In this document: piece after piece, positions 45,601 through 53,620 of the stretch
Numbering within the stretch: the first letter of the stretch is position 1
How the letters are laid out: the number at the start of each line of letters is the position of its first letter
Assembly (NCBI GenBank): GCA_017622925.1
Contig: JAGAQC010000004.1
Span: 1 to 64,000 of the forward strand
DNA length: 64,000 nucleotides
Source: Ruminococcus sp.
GTDB taxonomy: Bacteria; Bacillota; Clostridia; Oscillospirales; Ruminococcaceae
Direction: 5' to 3'
Position numbers and translations under genes: made by a program
The notes under the pieces: generated by a model
Seen by the model: only the letters and a program-made list of their open reading frames with translations
What the model was told of the DNA's origin: nothing
Databases searched by the model: none

Positions 45601-45917
45601 AATTCACGATTTCCCTTTTTGAAAAGCACGTCAAAACTGATACTGCCCTCTGCATAACGTACATCGGGCTGCTGTGAAAATTCTTTAACGCTGTCGTTGT
45701 CCCAGCCCAGAGTTGAGATTAATCGGTAGTCATAAAACTGATTTTCATCTAAAAATTTATCCATCATATTGACCATAGCAGGCGTGGTATCGCGAACTCC
45801 CGCAAAAAATCCCACTCCGAGGGCAATTATGGCAAGTATAGCTGTGAACCGACCGAACGTATGCTTTATCTCACGCAGGGCGGTTTTTCTCATAGAACGA
45901 CCCATAGCTGTCACCAC
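42642..45917 (-). CDS. FtsX-family ABC permease with a very long extracytoplasmic coiled coil
   Basis: A MacB/FtsX-type membrane protein of 1091 residues. Membrane helix 1 lies at about 24-44. A MacB-like periplasmic-type domain follows to about 245. Next is a coiled coil of some 310 residues (about 250-560), rich in LDxxxxEL and in Gly/Tyr 'DGLxEY' units. Three helices follow (about 590-720), then a second soluble domain (770-960) and three C-terminal helices. Its start overlaps the ATPase gene by 7 nt. Such systems usually do mechanical work on envelope proteins or export toxic compounds. The substrate is unknown, and the ATPase is interrupted. Confidence 0.88.
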   Translation of the reverse strand: MVTAMGRSMRKTALREIKHTFGRFTAILAIIALGVGFFAGVRDTTPAMVNMMDKFLDENQFYDYRLISTLGWDNDSVKEFSQQPDVRYAEGSISFDVLFKKGNREFVMKTHMLPRNINDLLLVEGELPTKENECAAENDRGLKIGDKIQVHGENSKNVTDTLGETVYTVTALVESSFYINHERGTTSVGDGTVSGFVYLPEAAFNTDSYTEIFIRFDHDKLIYSDDYDSFIEEKKSEWERLAEETANKRYDDVIAEAEAELSDGKAELEEKRAEGKQELDDAQKELDESEKKLNEAKSDLDSAKKELDEGEKELNASKKKIDDGKKELEKSKKTLDSSKAALDESEKQLIEGEASLSEGQSQLDSAWNEYHTGLAGYEAEENAFYSQYGELLAMLDYLPDEQQSQLKDGLAQLETAKSQLDSAKAELDSQQSVLDASRSELEAGRAEFESGRDKYERGLSEYEKAEAELQKGVKEYEDGLKKWKNGKKEYDDGLAEYEDGLSEYNDGLADYKSGLAEFNERIADAEREISDAEQDIADLKSPSVYVLDRNTNIGYALFENDSEIVAQVAKVFPIFFILVAALVCMTTMSRMVEEQRTQIGMFKALGYSEAAVMGKFMFYSGSASLIGCIVGFALGTFLFPAIIWMTYKLIYIPLDIPYYFDLKLAVIVVFASLLCSLGTTWVSCRAELSETAAGLMRPKSPKAGKRVLLEYIPFIWNRMKFLHKVSARNIFRYKGRFFMMIVGIGGCMALLLTGFGLKDSIAGFADIQFEQIQIADAAVTFETDKTSAVRTLLDEKTESSLMLRHSSWNLLYGNRVKSIDLEAAEDFEKIGSFMCFRDEKGKPLDSPQLGEALVSHSISERYNVKTGDDMTLRDENMRELHLKVTGVFENHAYNYVYISKETYEAQLGEEMGLNKAFVNFSDNDDHTKLTTELRGSKNIISAELFENTKERMAEMMSSLDYIVLLVIVCAAALAFIVIYNLTNINITERTREIATIKVLGFFRRETSAYVLRENLALTAMGIIAGILLGVPLHSFVISCIKVDIVDFSTIILPMSYVYSILLTFAFNFIVNLFMAIKLERINMAESLKSVD

Positions 45918-46615
45918 TCGATGTCGGCAACGTCGGTTATACTGCCGTTCAATCTCATGTCCGAGACTTTTCCGCTTTTTACGGTGATTATCCTGTCAGC
46001 CATAGCGGAAAGCGCGGAGTTATGGGTTATAACTACAACGGTCATGCCTGTTTTTCTACAGGTGTCCTGCAAGAGCTTCAATACCGCCTTGCCCGTATTG
46101 TAATCCAAAGCTCCCGTTGGTTCATCACAAAGCAGAAGCTTTGGATTTTTTGCCAAGGCTCGCGCTATAGCCACTCGCTGCTGTTAGCCGCCCGAAAGCT
46201 GGGCAGGGAAATTCTTCATTCGTTCGGAAAGTCCCACCTGTTTCAGAACATCGGCGGCGTTCAGCGGATCGCGGCATATCTGCGCCGCCAATTCAACGTT
46301 TTCAAGGGCGGTAAGATTCTGCACAAGATTATAAAACTGAAACACAAACCCTACGTCGTATCGGCGATATGCGGTAAGCTGCCTTTTGGTCATCTTGGAA
46401 ATATCCGTACCGTCCAGTACGGCGCTTCCGCTTGTGAGGGTATCCATTCCGCCGAGAATATTCAGAATAGTGGTTTTTCCTGCTCCTGACGCTCCCACGA
46501 TAACGCAAAATTCGCCCTTGTTTATTTCAAAATCCACGCCGTTAAGCGCATTTATCTGTGTTTCTCCCATCTTGTATATTTTTTTAACGTTTTTAAATTC
46601 CACATATGCAGCCAT
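45911..46615 (-). pseudogene. ABC transporter ATPase (MacB/LolD type) interrupted by in-frame TAA
   Basis: The ATPase partner of the permease. Read through, it is about 234 residues: Walker A VGASGAGKTT, Q-loop FVFQFYNL, signature LSGG, Walker B LLLCDEPTGALD, H-loop VVITHNSAL. The codon after LSGG is TAA (46184-46186), and the frame resumes at once as QQRVAIARALAKNP. Relatives read LSGGQQQRV, so TAA replaces a Gln codon, a single C-to-T change from CAA. A GTG at 46174 could restart translation of the C-terminal half. It may be a pseudogene, a sequence error, or subject to read-through. Confidence 0.9.
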
Positions 46616-46640
46616 AAACCTCTCCTTTCTTACTTAACAA

Positions 46641-46668
46641 ACAAGGCACGACCCTGATCGTGCCTTGT
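46641..46668 (-). terminator. Terminator after the 208-residue lipoprotein gene
   Basis: ACAAGGCACGA pairs perfectly with TCGTGCCTTGT (11 bp, 6-nt loop), and the minus strand continues TTGTTAAG. It separates the lipoprotein gene from the ABC transporter genes. Confidence 0.75.
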
Positions 46669-46690
46669 GAAATTTTATCAATAATTATTT

Positions 46691-47317
46691 TTAAGATTTA
46701 TAAGGGTCTTCGGCGTCCTTGTACTGATTCAACGCTCCGGCATGAGTAGCTATCATTTTCCAGCCGTCGCCCTTGACCTTTACAAAGCAGGCTGTTTCCT
46801 CACCCTCGGCAGAATCGGTTTTTCCCTCTGTCTTGTACTTGAATGTGACCTCGTAGCCTTCTTCAATTTCAAGATCGACCTTTATATCGTAATAGGTGTA
46901 TTTATAGCAAAGCTCCGCAAAAAACAACTGCTGCTCCGTAAGAGGACGGTTGCTGACCTCCTCCATATAGGTAGCTTTCGGGTCTTCGCCGTAAGTCTCT
47001 TTCCAGTAATCCATTGTTGTCGTAATGTCGCCCTCTGTCTGTGTACGCAGTTCATCGTATTTTTCCGCATCTTTAAGCCCGTCTATGAATACCTGCGGCG
47101 TTATGGACGCAATTACTTTGTCGGGATCGTTGTTATTGAAGCCGTCAAAATAGTCCGCAAACGGCTGAACTACCTCTGCGGCAACAGGCGTGTCACTCAG
47201 AGCCTCAGTTGCGATCTGACTTACTTCGCCCGATGACGAGGAGCTTTCTTTTTCGCCGCAGCCCCAAAGCATAAGCGAAAGTACGGACGCTATTACTGCC
47301 GTAATTTGTTTTTTCAT
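46691..47317 (-). CDS. Lipoprotein of unknown function
   Basis: I do not recognise a family. The 208-residue protein has a lipoprotein signal with the lipobox LMLWGCG (Cys 20), a Ser-rich tether, then one compact alpha+beta domain with a NTF2-like look: PFADYFDGFNNNDPDKVIAS and later VEEGYEVTFKYKTEG-type strands ending in KVKGDGWKMI. It lies 10 nt after radA. A sensor or a ligand-binding role is possible but unproven. Confidence 0.7.
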   Translation of the reverse strand: MKKQITAVIASVLSLMLWGCGEKESSSSSGEVSQIATEALSDTPVAAEVVQPFADYFDGFNNNDPDKVIASITPQVFIDGLKDAEKYDELRTQTEGDITTTMDYWKETYGEDPKATYMEEVSNRPLTEQQLFFAELCYKYTYYDIKVDLEIEEGYEVTFKYKTEGKTDSAEGEETACFVKVKGDGWKMIATHAGALNQYKDAEDPYKS

Positions 47318-47327
47318 GTTCTTCTCC

Positions 47328-48689
47328 TTAAATCGCCCCGAACGCCTGTTTCAGCGTAGAGGCGGGTATTATTTCTATACTGTAGTCTTTCTGATCTATC
47401 GAGGAGGCGTTCTGCCTTGGAATTATTACCTTTGTAAATCCCATTCGTTCAGCCTCCCGTATCCTATGAGATACGTGAGAGACCGATCTCAACTCGCCGC
47501 CGAGACCTATTTCGCCGAAGGACAGCAGTTCATCGTCTATAGGCTTGTCCATTATGCCCGAATACAGAGCCATTGCAACGGGAAGATCGGCGGCAGGCTC
47601 GTCAAGACGAAAACCGCCCACTATGTTCAAATAAATATCAAGACCGCCCATAAATATCCCCAGCCGCTTTTCAAGAACGGCAATAAGTATGCTCAGCCTG
47701 TTGAAATCAAAGCCTGTAGCCATTCTTCGGGGGGCAGAATAACTCGTTTTCGCCGCAAGAGCCTGTACCTCCGCAAGTATGGGACGGCTGCCCTCCATTA
47801 CACAAGCGACACAGTTTCCCGAAACATTCCTCGGTCTGCCCGAAAGAAGCGTCATCGAGGGATTTTCCACCTCCGCAAGACCCTTATCCAGCATTTCAAA
47901 AACGCCTATTTCGTTTGTAGAGCCGAAACGGTTTTTCACCGCGCGGAGCAGACGATAGCTTTGATGACGCTCGCCCTCGAAATACAGAACGGCGTCCACG
48001 ATATGCTCCATGACTTTAGGACCTGCGATCGCTCCGTCCTTATTGACATGCCCCACTATAATTATGGGTATCTCCTGTTTTTTTGCGGTGTGCATAAACA
48101 GGTTCGAGCATTCCCTCACCTGCGTAAGACTTCCCGGACTTGACGATATACGTGAAATACTCATGGTCTGTACCGAGTCGATAACGGCAATATCGGGCGA
48201 GCATGAGGAAATGGTTTCCGCAACAGCTTCGGCATCGGTCGCAGTAAGGATATAGAGGTTTTCCGTATCAACTCCAAGACGGTCGGCTCGGAGCTTTAGC
48301 TGCCTTGCGGACTCCTCGCCCGAAACGTACAGTACGGAATGCTCCTCCCCTAAAAATTGGCATATCTGCAAAAGCAGCGTACTTTTTCCTATGCCGGGTT
48401 CTCCGCCCAAAAGTACAAGAGAACCTTTGACAAGTCCGCCGCCGAGAACTCGGTTAAGCTCTCCTATGCCCGTATCGTAACGGACGTCCATGTCTGCGCC
48501 TATATCTTCAAGTTCGAGAATGCTGTCGGAAAGGTCGGGTATCGAACGCGAGGAGGACGCTGCGGAGGAAGCTTCGGAAAGCTCCTCCTCCAAAGTGTTC
48601 CACGCTCCGCAAGAGGGACATTTTCCGTTCCACTTAGGACTTTCGCCGCCGCATTGACTGCAAACGTAAATATATCTTGATTTAGCCAT
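47328..48689 (-). CDS. radA: DNA repair protein RadA (Sms)
   Basis: A hexameric helicase-like ATPase that promotes branch migration in recombination. Of 453 residues, the zinc finger is CSQCGGESPKWNGKCPSCGAW (four Cys, residues 10-28), Walker A is GGEPGIGKSTLL (about 95), and the RadA-specific KNRFGSTNEIG lies near 253. A Lon-like C-terminal domain follows with PADLPVAMAL. It follows a lipoprotein gene by 1 nt and precedes another by 10 nt. Confidence 0.96.
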   Translation of the reverse strand: MAKSRYIYVCSQCGGESPKWNGKCPSCGAWNTLEEELSEASSAASSSRSIPDLSDSILELEDIGADMDVRYDTGIGELNRVLGGGLVKGSLVLLGGEPGIGKSTLLLQICQFLGEEHSVLYVSGEESARQLKLRADRLGVDTENLYILTATDAEAVAETISSCSPDIAVIDSVQTMSISRISSSPGSLTQVRECSNLFMHTAKKQEIPIIIVGHVNKDGAIAGPKVMEHIVDAVLYFEGERHQSYRLLRAVKNRFGSTNEIGVFEMLDKGLAEVENPSMTLLSGRPRNVSGNCVACVMEGSRPILAEVQALAAKTSYSAPRRMATGFDFNRLSILIAVLEKRLGIFMGGLDIYLNIVGGFRLDEPAADLPVAMALYSGIMDKPIDDELLSFGEIGLGGELRSVSHVSHRIREAERMGFTKVIIPRQNASSIDQKDYSIEIIPASTLKQAFGAI

Positions 48690-48690
48690 A

Positions 48691-49752
48691 TCAGTTAAAT
48701 ACAGCTAAAACGCTGTTTTCGTTCAAAAGATGCTTTCTTCCGACCAATGCGATGCTGTCGGATTCAACGTAGTCATTAGACGAGAAAGAGGTATTGGCGA
48801 TGCTCCAGTATTTCTTTCCGTCTTCTTTGTCTGCAAAGAAAACATAGTTTTTTGTGTCGAAGCTCATAACGCCTGACGCGCCGTACTTACCGTCCATCTC
48901 AACAAGATTGCCGTCCGAAAAATAATACACCGAGCATTCAGCTTCGGGATTTGAGCCGTCTGAAATTATCAGCTCGGGAACTTTATCGCCGTTCAGGTCG
49001 CAAAGGTCAAAGGCAGGGTCTGTTCCGTCCTCCGCGGTAAGCTGCATGACCTCGGTAAGCTTATCCGTGCAAAGGGATTTCTGTTCGGGACTTATTACCG
49101 CCTGCCAGCTTTCCGAACAGCGCAGAGCGTATTTAATAACGCTGTCTCCGAAAGTATAGCGTCTGCCTGCATCGAGACATTTCAGCTCCGCATAGGGCGC
49201 AAGAGCCGCCTCGTATTCGGGCAGGGACGCATCTTCGCCGTTTATTTCGTGATAAATTTCCGCGCCCAAAGAGGCTGAATCCATATTGTCGCTGTATGTC
49301 AGGACAGTATCGAACGCTCCGTTGAGGTGGGAAATAATATTGCCGATCACAAAGCCGCTTCCCTGATATTCGTTTTTCATCATATTGTTTTCGGGACAAT
49401 AGGAGACAATTCCGCAGAAGCCCGTTTCGCCTATCTCCGAAAGCTCCTCGTTGTCATAGGTATAAACAGTGCATTTTGCCGTCGATTCGGAATTAGGGGA
49501 AATAATAAGCTCGGGAGAACCGTCGCCCGTTATATCGAAAATGTCAAACGCCGAATTATCGGAAAAAAGCTCGGAGCCTTTAAATTCCGTCAGTTTGCTT
49601 TCATAAGCGTCCTGCCAGCCGAAAGAAACGCTTTCGGGGTCGGTTTTTTTGAATATCGTATTTCCCGAAGAATCCGCTCCCGCTTTGGAGCAGCCTGTCA
49701 GTGCGGCGGATACGGCGGCTGTGAGTAGAAATAGTCTGCTAATTTTTTTCAA
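48691..49752 (-). CDS. Lipoprotein with two VCBS/FG-GAP-like repeats
   Basis: No specific family recognised. The 353-residue protein has a lipoprotein signal (AAVSAALTGCS, Cys 21). Its two halves share a motif, DIFDITGDGSPELIISPNSES and DLCDLNGDKVPELIISDGSNP, each followed by a CTVY/CSVYY strand, which suggests an internal duplication binding calcium. A similar DIDHNGSNELYF loop occurs in the anti-sigma-like protein at 40617-41792. It is upstream of radA (1-nt gap). Confidence 0.75.
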   Translation of the reverse strand: MKKISRLFLLTAAVSAALTGCSKAGADSSGNTIFKKTDPESVSFGWQDAYESKLTEFKGSELFSDNSAFDIFDITGDGSPELIISPNSESTAKCTVYTYDNEELSEIGETGFCGIVSYCPENNMMKNEYQGSGFVIGNIISHLNGAFDTVLTYSDNMDSASLGAEIYHEINGEDASLPEYEAALAPYAELKCLDAGRRYTFGDSVIKYALRCSESWQAVISPEQKSLCTDKLTEVMQLTAEDGTDPAFDLCDLNGDKVPELIISDGSNPEAECSVYYFSDGNLVEMDGKYGASGVMSFDTKNYVFFADKEDGKKYWSIANTSFSSNDYVESDSIALVGRKHLLNENSVLAVFN

Positions 49753-50027
49753 AGAAAAATCCCTCCAGTTGTCAAGGCGGCAGCATTATTCTTTTCACGG
49801 GTGAGTCGAGTACGTTTTTAATGCTGCGGCAAAGTCCGACATGATTTCAAGCAAGAGATCATGAAAACTCTTACATATAAATAATATGCTAATTTATATT
49901 GTACCATGAACGGCACTTTATGTCAAGACAGCGAATTGCTGATAAAATATTGTGGATTCTGTTATTTTTTGGTCTAATTTCAGAGATTTTCACATACTAT
50001 TCACAAGCAGATAATTAGGAGGATATT

Positions 50028-50342
50028 ATGAACGAAGAAATTGTTAATATTATTGAAGAAAACGCAGTATCGGAGGAACTCCATCCCGAGGACAGCACGG
50101 AGAACCTGAGAGAAGAAAACTTCCGAAGAAAAAAAGAGGGCAGGCTCGAAGATACCGCCGCAGTTCAGGCGGCAGTCTGCCTGATACTTTCGATCGGGAT
50201 CGTACTTCTTAACGTTTGGAAGCCCGACATGGCAGGCGACCTTTTTAACATGGTGAAAAGCCTTTCCGTATCCGAAAAGCCGCTTTTTGAGAATCCCATA
50301 AATACGCTTATCGAATTTATCAGTGAATTATGCCGAAAATAA
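50028..50342 (+). CDS. Small single-pass membrane protein, partner of the SpoIVFB-like protease
   Basis: No family recognised. The 104-residue protein has an acidic N-terminal ~45 residues, one membrane helix (about 50-66, LILSIGIVLLNVW), and a short amphipathic C-terminus. AGGAGG precedes the ATG. Its stop overlaps the start of the protease gene by 13 nt. In sporulating bacteria spoIVFB is preceded by spoIVFA, a membrane protein that holds the protease in check. By position this could be a reduced SpoIVFA analogue; it lacks the LytM-type domain. This role is an inference. Confidence 0.7.
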   Translation: MNEEIVNIIEENAVSEELHPEDSTENLREENFRRKKEGRLEDTAAVQAAVCLILSIGIVLLNVWKPDMAGDLFNMVKSLSVSEKPLFENPINTLIEFISELCRK

Positions 50343-50818
50343 ACATAAAATTCTCATTTCTGCTTTTTAATGCGCTGATGTTCATGTTCAGAGAAAGCCG
50401 CCTTATACTGGGGTTTTACATCGCATGTCTTATACATGAAGCAGGGCATATCATAGCGGTACGTCTGACAGGCGGAGAGGTACACCGAATTGATTTTAGC
50501 TGGACAGGTATAAAAATGACTGCTTCTCCGCCATGTTCCCTAAAAGCCGGAATACTCGTGCAGCTCAGCGGTCCTGCGGCGAACCTGCTGACCTTTCTTA
50601 TACTTATTTTATCAGGAAATACAGGGTATCTTGCGTTATTCAGCCTTGCGGAGGGACTTTTCAACCTTTTGCCGTACAGCTTTCTCGACGGCGGCGCTGC
50701 TCTCGATATGATCGCGGAGGGCGCGGCAAACGAGCCGTTGCTGCGTAAGATATACACTACTCTGAGGATAACCGTCACGGCAGCGATAGCGGCATTTCTC
50801 ATCTTCGGCTTACTTTAG
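50330..50818 (+). CDS. Site-2-type (M50) intramembrane metalloprotease, SpoIVFB-like
   Basis: An integral membrane zinc protease. The 162-residue protein has the zinc motif HEAGH within LIHEAGHIIAVRLTGGEV (about residues 37-41) and the second metal motif NLLPYSFLDGGAAL (about 121-134), the pattern of SpoIVFB (N-L-P-x-x-P-L-D-G). About four membrane helices are visible. No CBS domain follows, so it is much shorter than SpoIVFB of Bacillus. It overlaps the small membrane protein upstream. It may process pro-sigma-K or an anti-sigma factor. Confidence 0.85.
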   Translation: MPKINIKFSFLLFNALMFMFRESRLILGFYIACLIHEAGHIIAVRLTGGEVHRIDFSWTGIKMTASPPCSLKAGILVQLSGPAANLLTFLILILSGNTGYLALFSLAEGLFNLLPYSFLDGGAALDMIAEGAANEPLLRKIYTTLRITVTAAIAAFLIFGLL

Positions 50819-50820
50819 GC

Positions 50821-50847
50821 AACACCGCACAGAGATTGTGCGGTGTT
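50821..50847 (+). terminator. Terminator after the M50 protease gene
   Basis: AACACCGCACA pairs perfectly with TGTGCGGTGTT around a 5-nt loop, directly after the stop. The following ACCTTTACT is only weakly U-rich. Confidence 0.7.
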
Positions 50848-50966
50848 ACCTTTACTCGCCGTATAATATTTAATAAAATAACAAATAATAATGTCACGGA
50901 AATCAATTGTAAGGTTTACAGTAAATTTATACAGAGGATTTTGTTATCCTATACTTTTTGTTAAAG

Positions 50967-51128
50967 AGGTAACTTTTGGTGTCAATTCTCGTGAATTGGA
51001 CTGTGGAAATCATGGAAACTAACAGCATCATGCAGATTCTGAGATTTCCACAGCCCAATTCGCGACAACAGAGATTCCAAAGGGGTCACCCCTTTGGCAG
51101 GGGGTGCAGGGGGACAGCGTCCCCCTGC
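50967..51128 (+). repeat. Structured element copy 1: long stem plus GC hairpins
   Basis: The 23-bp arms 50989-51011 and 51043-51065 match at 21 of 23 positions as an inverted repeat. They are followed by CAGAGATTCC, a CCAAAGGGG/CCCCTTTGG hairpin (51077-51097) and a GGGGGAC/GTCCCCC hairpin (to about 51127). The 3' half is nearly identical to copy 2 near 56.5 kb, while the long stem has a different sequence. It fills most of the 486-nt gap between the protease and the GGDEF/EAL gene and lies before that gene's promoter. Confidence 0.85.
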
Positions 51129-51185
51129 GTAAGTTTCCCGTAAAAACTTTAAAAATTGATTTTCGTGTAAAAATGTGTTCGCTTA

Positions 51186-51214
51186 TTGACAAAACTGTGA
51201 AAATGTGGTACAAT
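51186..51214 (+). promoter_or_regulatory. Sigma-A promoter of the GGDEF/EAL operon
   Basis: A perfect TTGACA (51186-51191) and TACAAT (51209-51214) are separated by 17 nt, about 90 nt before the start codon. It should drive the four genes downstream. Confidence 0.75.
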
Positions 51215-51304
51215 CAAAGTGGAAAATTATGTCAGTCGAAGGATTCCGTCTGTTGCTTCTTTCCGTTAGTTGAGGAACTTCGGCTGAATTTAGGATGATG
51301 TTAA

Positions 51305-53617
51305 ATGATCTGGCTTATGATAGGGGCTATGTTCGCAGGATCGCTTTTTTTGGCATGCTGTACTGCATACGGCATTGTTAATCTGAAAGACAACCCGTTG
51401 GAGCATTACGTTAGGCGAGCTTTGTCCTGCGCCGCAGTCGTTACGGCAGCCAATGCAGCCGCAATGCTCATGCCCGACGAAACTTCGGCTTTGTTTGTTT
51501 TCGGGATCTACAATATTTTTGAAACGTTTACCGTTATGTCTCTGCTTTCGTTTGCTCGTCACTATCTGGGACATTCCGGCGGTCTCGGCAGGATAAGGCT
51601 GCCCGTTTTCATAATTGCAGGCGTTGACAGCCTGTTTATGCTCCTGAATGTATTCTTGAAGTTCTCGTTTAAAGTGGAAAATTTCGACGCAGGCTTCGGG
51701 AAAAGCTTGTTCAGAGTTTGCGACTACGGTCTGCTTTATTGTATCCATTCGGGTTTTGTTGTATCCATGATGACCGCTGTGCTTATAATGCTGCTGCACA
51801 GAATGCTTACCGCTCCGAAGGCATACGCTATAAAGTACAGCTCGGTGTTCCTGACGCTTTTAGCGCTCGTTGCCATAAGTATACTTCATATCTACCTGAA
51901 ACTGCGTTTCGATTATTCAATTGCGCTTTATTCCGCAGAGGGATTTATAATTTTCTATTATTCCCTGCTTTACGTCCCGAGAGGTCTCATGGAACGGCTT
52001 ATGTTCTTCACTGTTGCAAATATGAAGGACGGTATGATCTGCATTGATATTGACGGCAGGATAGTTCAGGCAAACAAGGCTGCAAAGGATTTCTGCGAGG
52101 CGGATATAGACGTTCAGACGCTTGAGGAACAGGTCAGACGCTGGAAAAGAGACGATGTTGACGTTGAAACGTCTGTCCATATATGGGAAACAACACGGCG
52201 AATTTCAGGCGAAAAACGCTACTATACGATCGAGTACAGACGTATTTACGACAGTTACGCAAAATATTTAGGGTGCTTTTTCCTTGTTCACGACAGGACG
52301 GAGGAGGTCGTTAAATTCAACGCCGAAAACTACCGCGCTACCCACGATAAGCTTACGGGGCTTTACAATAAGGAATACTTCTTTGAACTGGTGGAAAAGC
52401 TTCTTAAAGATAATCCTGCGGAAAAATATAATATTATCGTTACGGACGTTAAAAACTTCAAAATCGTAAACGACGTTTTCGGCGTTGACGAGGGCGACAG
52501 ACTGCTGAAAAAAATTGCCGAGATAACAATGAAATTCGGCGGAAACTACTGTATCTACGGCAGACTTACAGGCGACCGCTTCGCCCTGTGCATTCCGAAA
52601 AACCGATATTCCGAGGAAAAGCTTCTCAGATGCTATTCTGTGGCTGATTCCTTTATTGAAAACGCGTCCTTCAAAACGCATATCCATATCGGCGTATACG
52701 AGGTCACAGACCGAAATATCAGAGTTTCCGTCATGTGCGACCGCGCCAATCTTGCTATCCGCACGATAAAGGACAGCTTCCGAAGCCGTGTCGCCTATTA
52801 TCAAAGCGAGCTGAGAGAGAACTTTATCGGCGATCACCGCATTATCAGCGAATTTGAAACGTCAATTGCAAACGGGCATTTCCGCCCGTATATCCAGCCT
52901 CAGATCGCCGCCGACGGAAGTATCAGAGGCGGAGAAACGCTTGTCCGCTGGCTTCATCCCGAAGAAGGAATGATACGTCCCGACAAGTTCATAAAAATAT
53001 TGGAGCAGACAGGTCTTATCAGCCGTCTTGACAAATATATGTGGGAGCTTGCCTGCGTACAGCTAAAACGCTGGACGGAAATGGGACTTAAAAAGAGCTA
53101 TTTATCAGTTAATATTTCTCAGAAGGACTTCTATCTTCTTGACGTGTTCGAGATAATTACATCGCTTGTGAAAAAGTACGATATAGCGCCGAAAAGACTT
53201 CATCTTGAAGTCACGGAAACAGCTATCATGGATAATCCCGAAAACCACCTCCGACTTATTGCCAAGCTGCGCAAGCACGGCTTTATTGTGGAAATAGACG
53301 ATTTCGGCAGCGGCTATTCGTCGCTGAATATGCTGAAAGACCTTGACGCCGACGTGCTGAAGATAGATATGGGATTCCTACAGAAAACGCAGAATCAGGA
53401 GAAAAGCAGAACTATTCTTAAAATGATTATTTCACTGGCAAAGTCGCTGAAAATGGAGGTCATTACCGAGGGCGTGGAAACTATCGAGCAGGTAAGGTTT
53501 CTGGCAGAGTACGGCTGCGACGTCTATCAGGGTTACTATTTTGCTCAGCCTATGCCTGTGGACGAGTTTGAGAGCGGCTACCTTAACAAACGTTTCAGAA
53601 TGAGAGGGAGCAGCTAA
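51305..53617 (+). CDS. Membrane c-di-GMP phosphodiesterase (7TM-PAS-degenerate GGDEF-EAL)
   Basis: Likely lowers cellular c-di-GMP. Of 770 residues, the N-terminal ~220 hold about seven membrane helices (histidine kinase N-terminal 7TM type). A PAS domain (~235-345) and a GGDEF domain (~355-510) follow, the latter with its signature reduced to TGDRF (422-426), so probably not a cyclase. The EAL domain (~520-765) has GGETLVRW (E544), NISQKDF, EVTETAIM, IDDFGSGYSSL, KIDMGFL, EGVET and QGYYFAQP, so its catalytic residues look complete. It is the first gene of the operon with the ADP-ribosyltransferase-like gene. Confidence 0.93.
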   Translation: MIWLMIGAMFAGSLFLACCTAYGIVNLKDNPLEHYVRRALSCAAVVTAANAAAMLMPDETSALFVFGIYNIFETFTVMSLLSFARHYLGHSGGLGRIRLPVFIIAGVDSLFMLLNVFLKFSFKVENFDAGFGKSLFRVCDYGLLYCIHSGFVVSMMTAVLIMLLHRMLTAPKAYAIKYSSVFLTLLALVAISILHIYLKLRFDYSIALYSAEGFIIFYYSLLYVPRGLMERLMFFTVANMKDGMICIDIDGRIVQANKAAKDFCEADIDVQTLEEQVRRWKRDDVDVETSVHIWETTRRISGEKRYYTIEYRRIYDSYAKYLGCFFLVHDRTEEVVKFNAENYRATHDKLTGLYNKEYFFELVEKLLKDNPAEKYNIIVTDVKNFKIVNDVFGVDEGDRLLKKIAEITMKFGGNYCIYGRLTGDRFALCIPKNRYSEEKLLRCYSVADSFIENASFKTHIHIGVYEVTDRNIRVSVMCDRANLAIRTIKDSFRSRVAYYQSELRENFIGDHRIISEFETSIANGHFRPYIQPQIAADGSIRGGETLVRWLHPEEGMIRPDKFIKILEQTGLISRLDKYMWELACVQLKRWTEMGLKKSYLSVNISQKDFYLLDVFEIITSLVKKYDIAPKRLHLEVTETAIMDNPENHLRLIAKLRKHGFIVEIDDFGSGYSSLNMLKDLDADVLKIDMGFLQKTQNQEKSRTILKMIISLAKSLKMEVITEGVETIEQVRFLAEYGCDVYQGYYFAQPMPVDEFESGYLNKRFRMRGSS

Positions 53618-53620
53618 AAA

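Noticed and set aside
49950..49978. Possible promoter TTGTGG-N17-TCTAAT before the small membrane protein at 50028
   Set aside because: Both boxes are weak and the region is AT-rich, so such matches are expected by chance.
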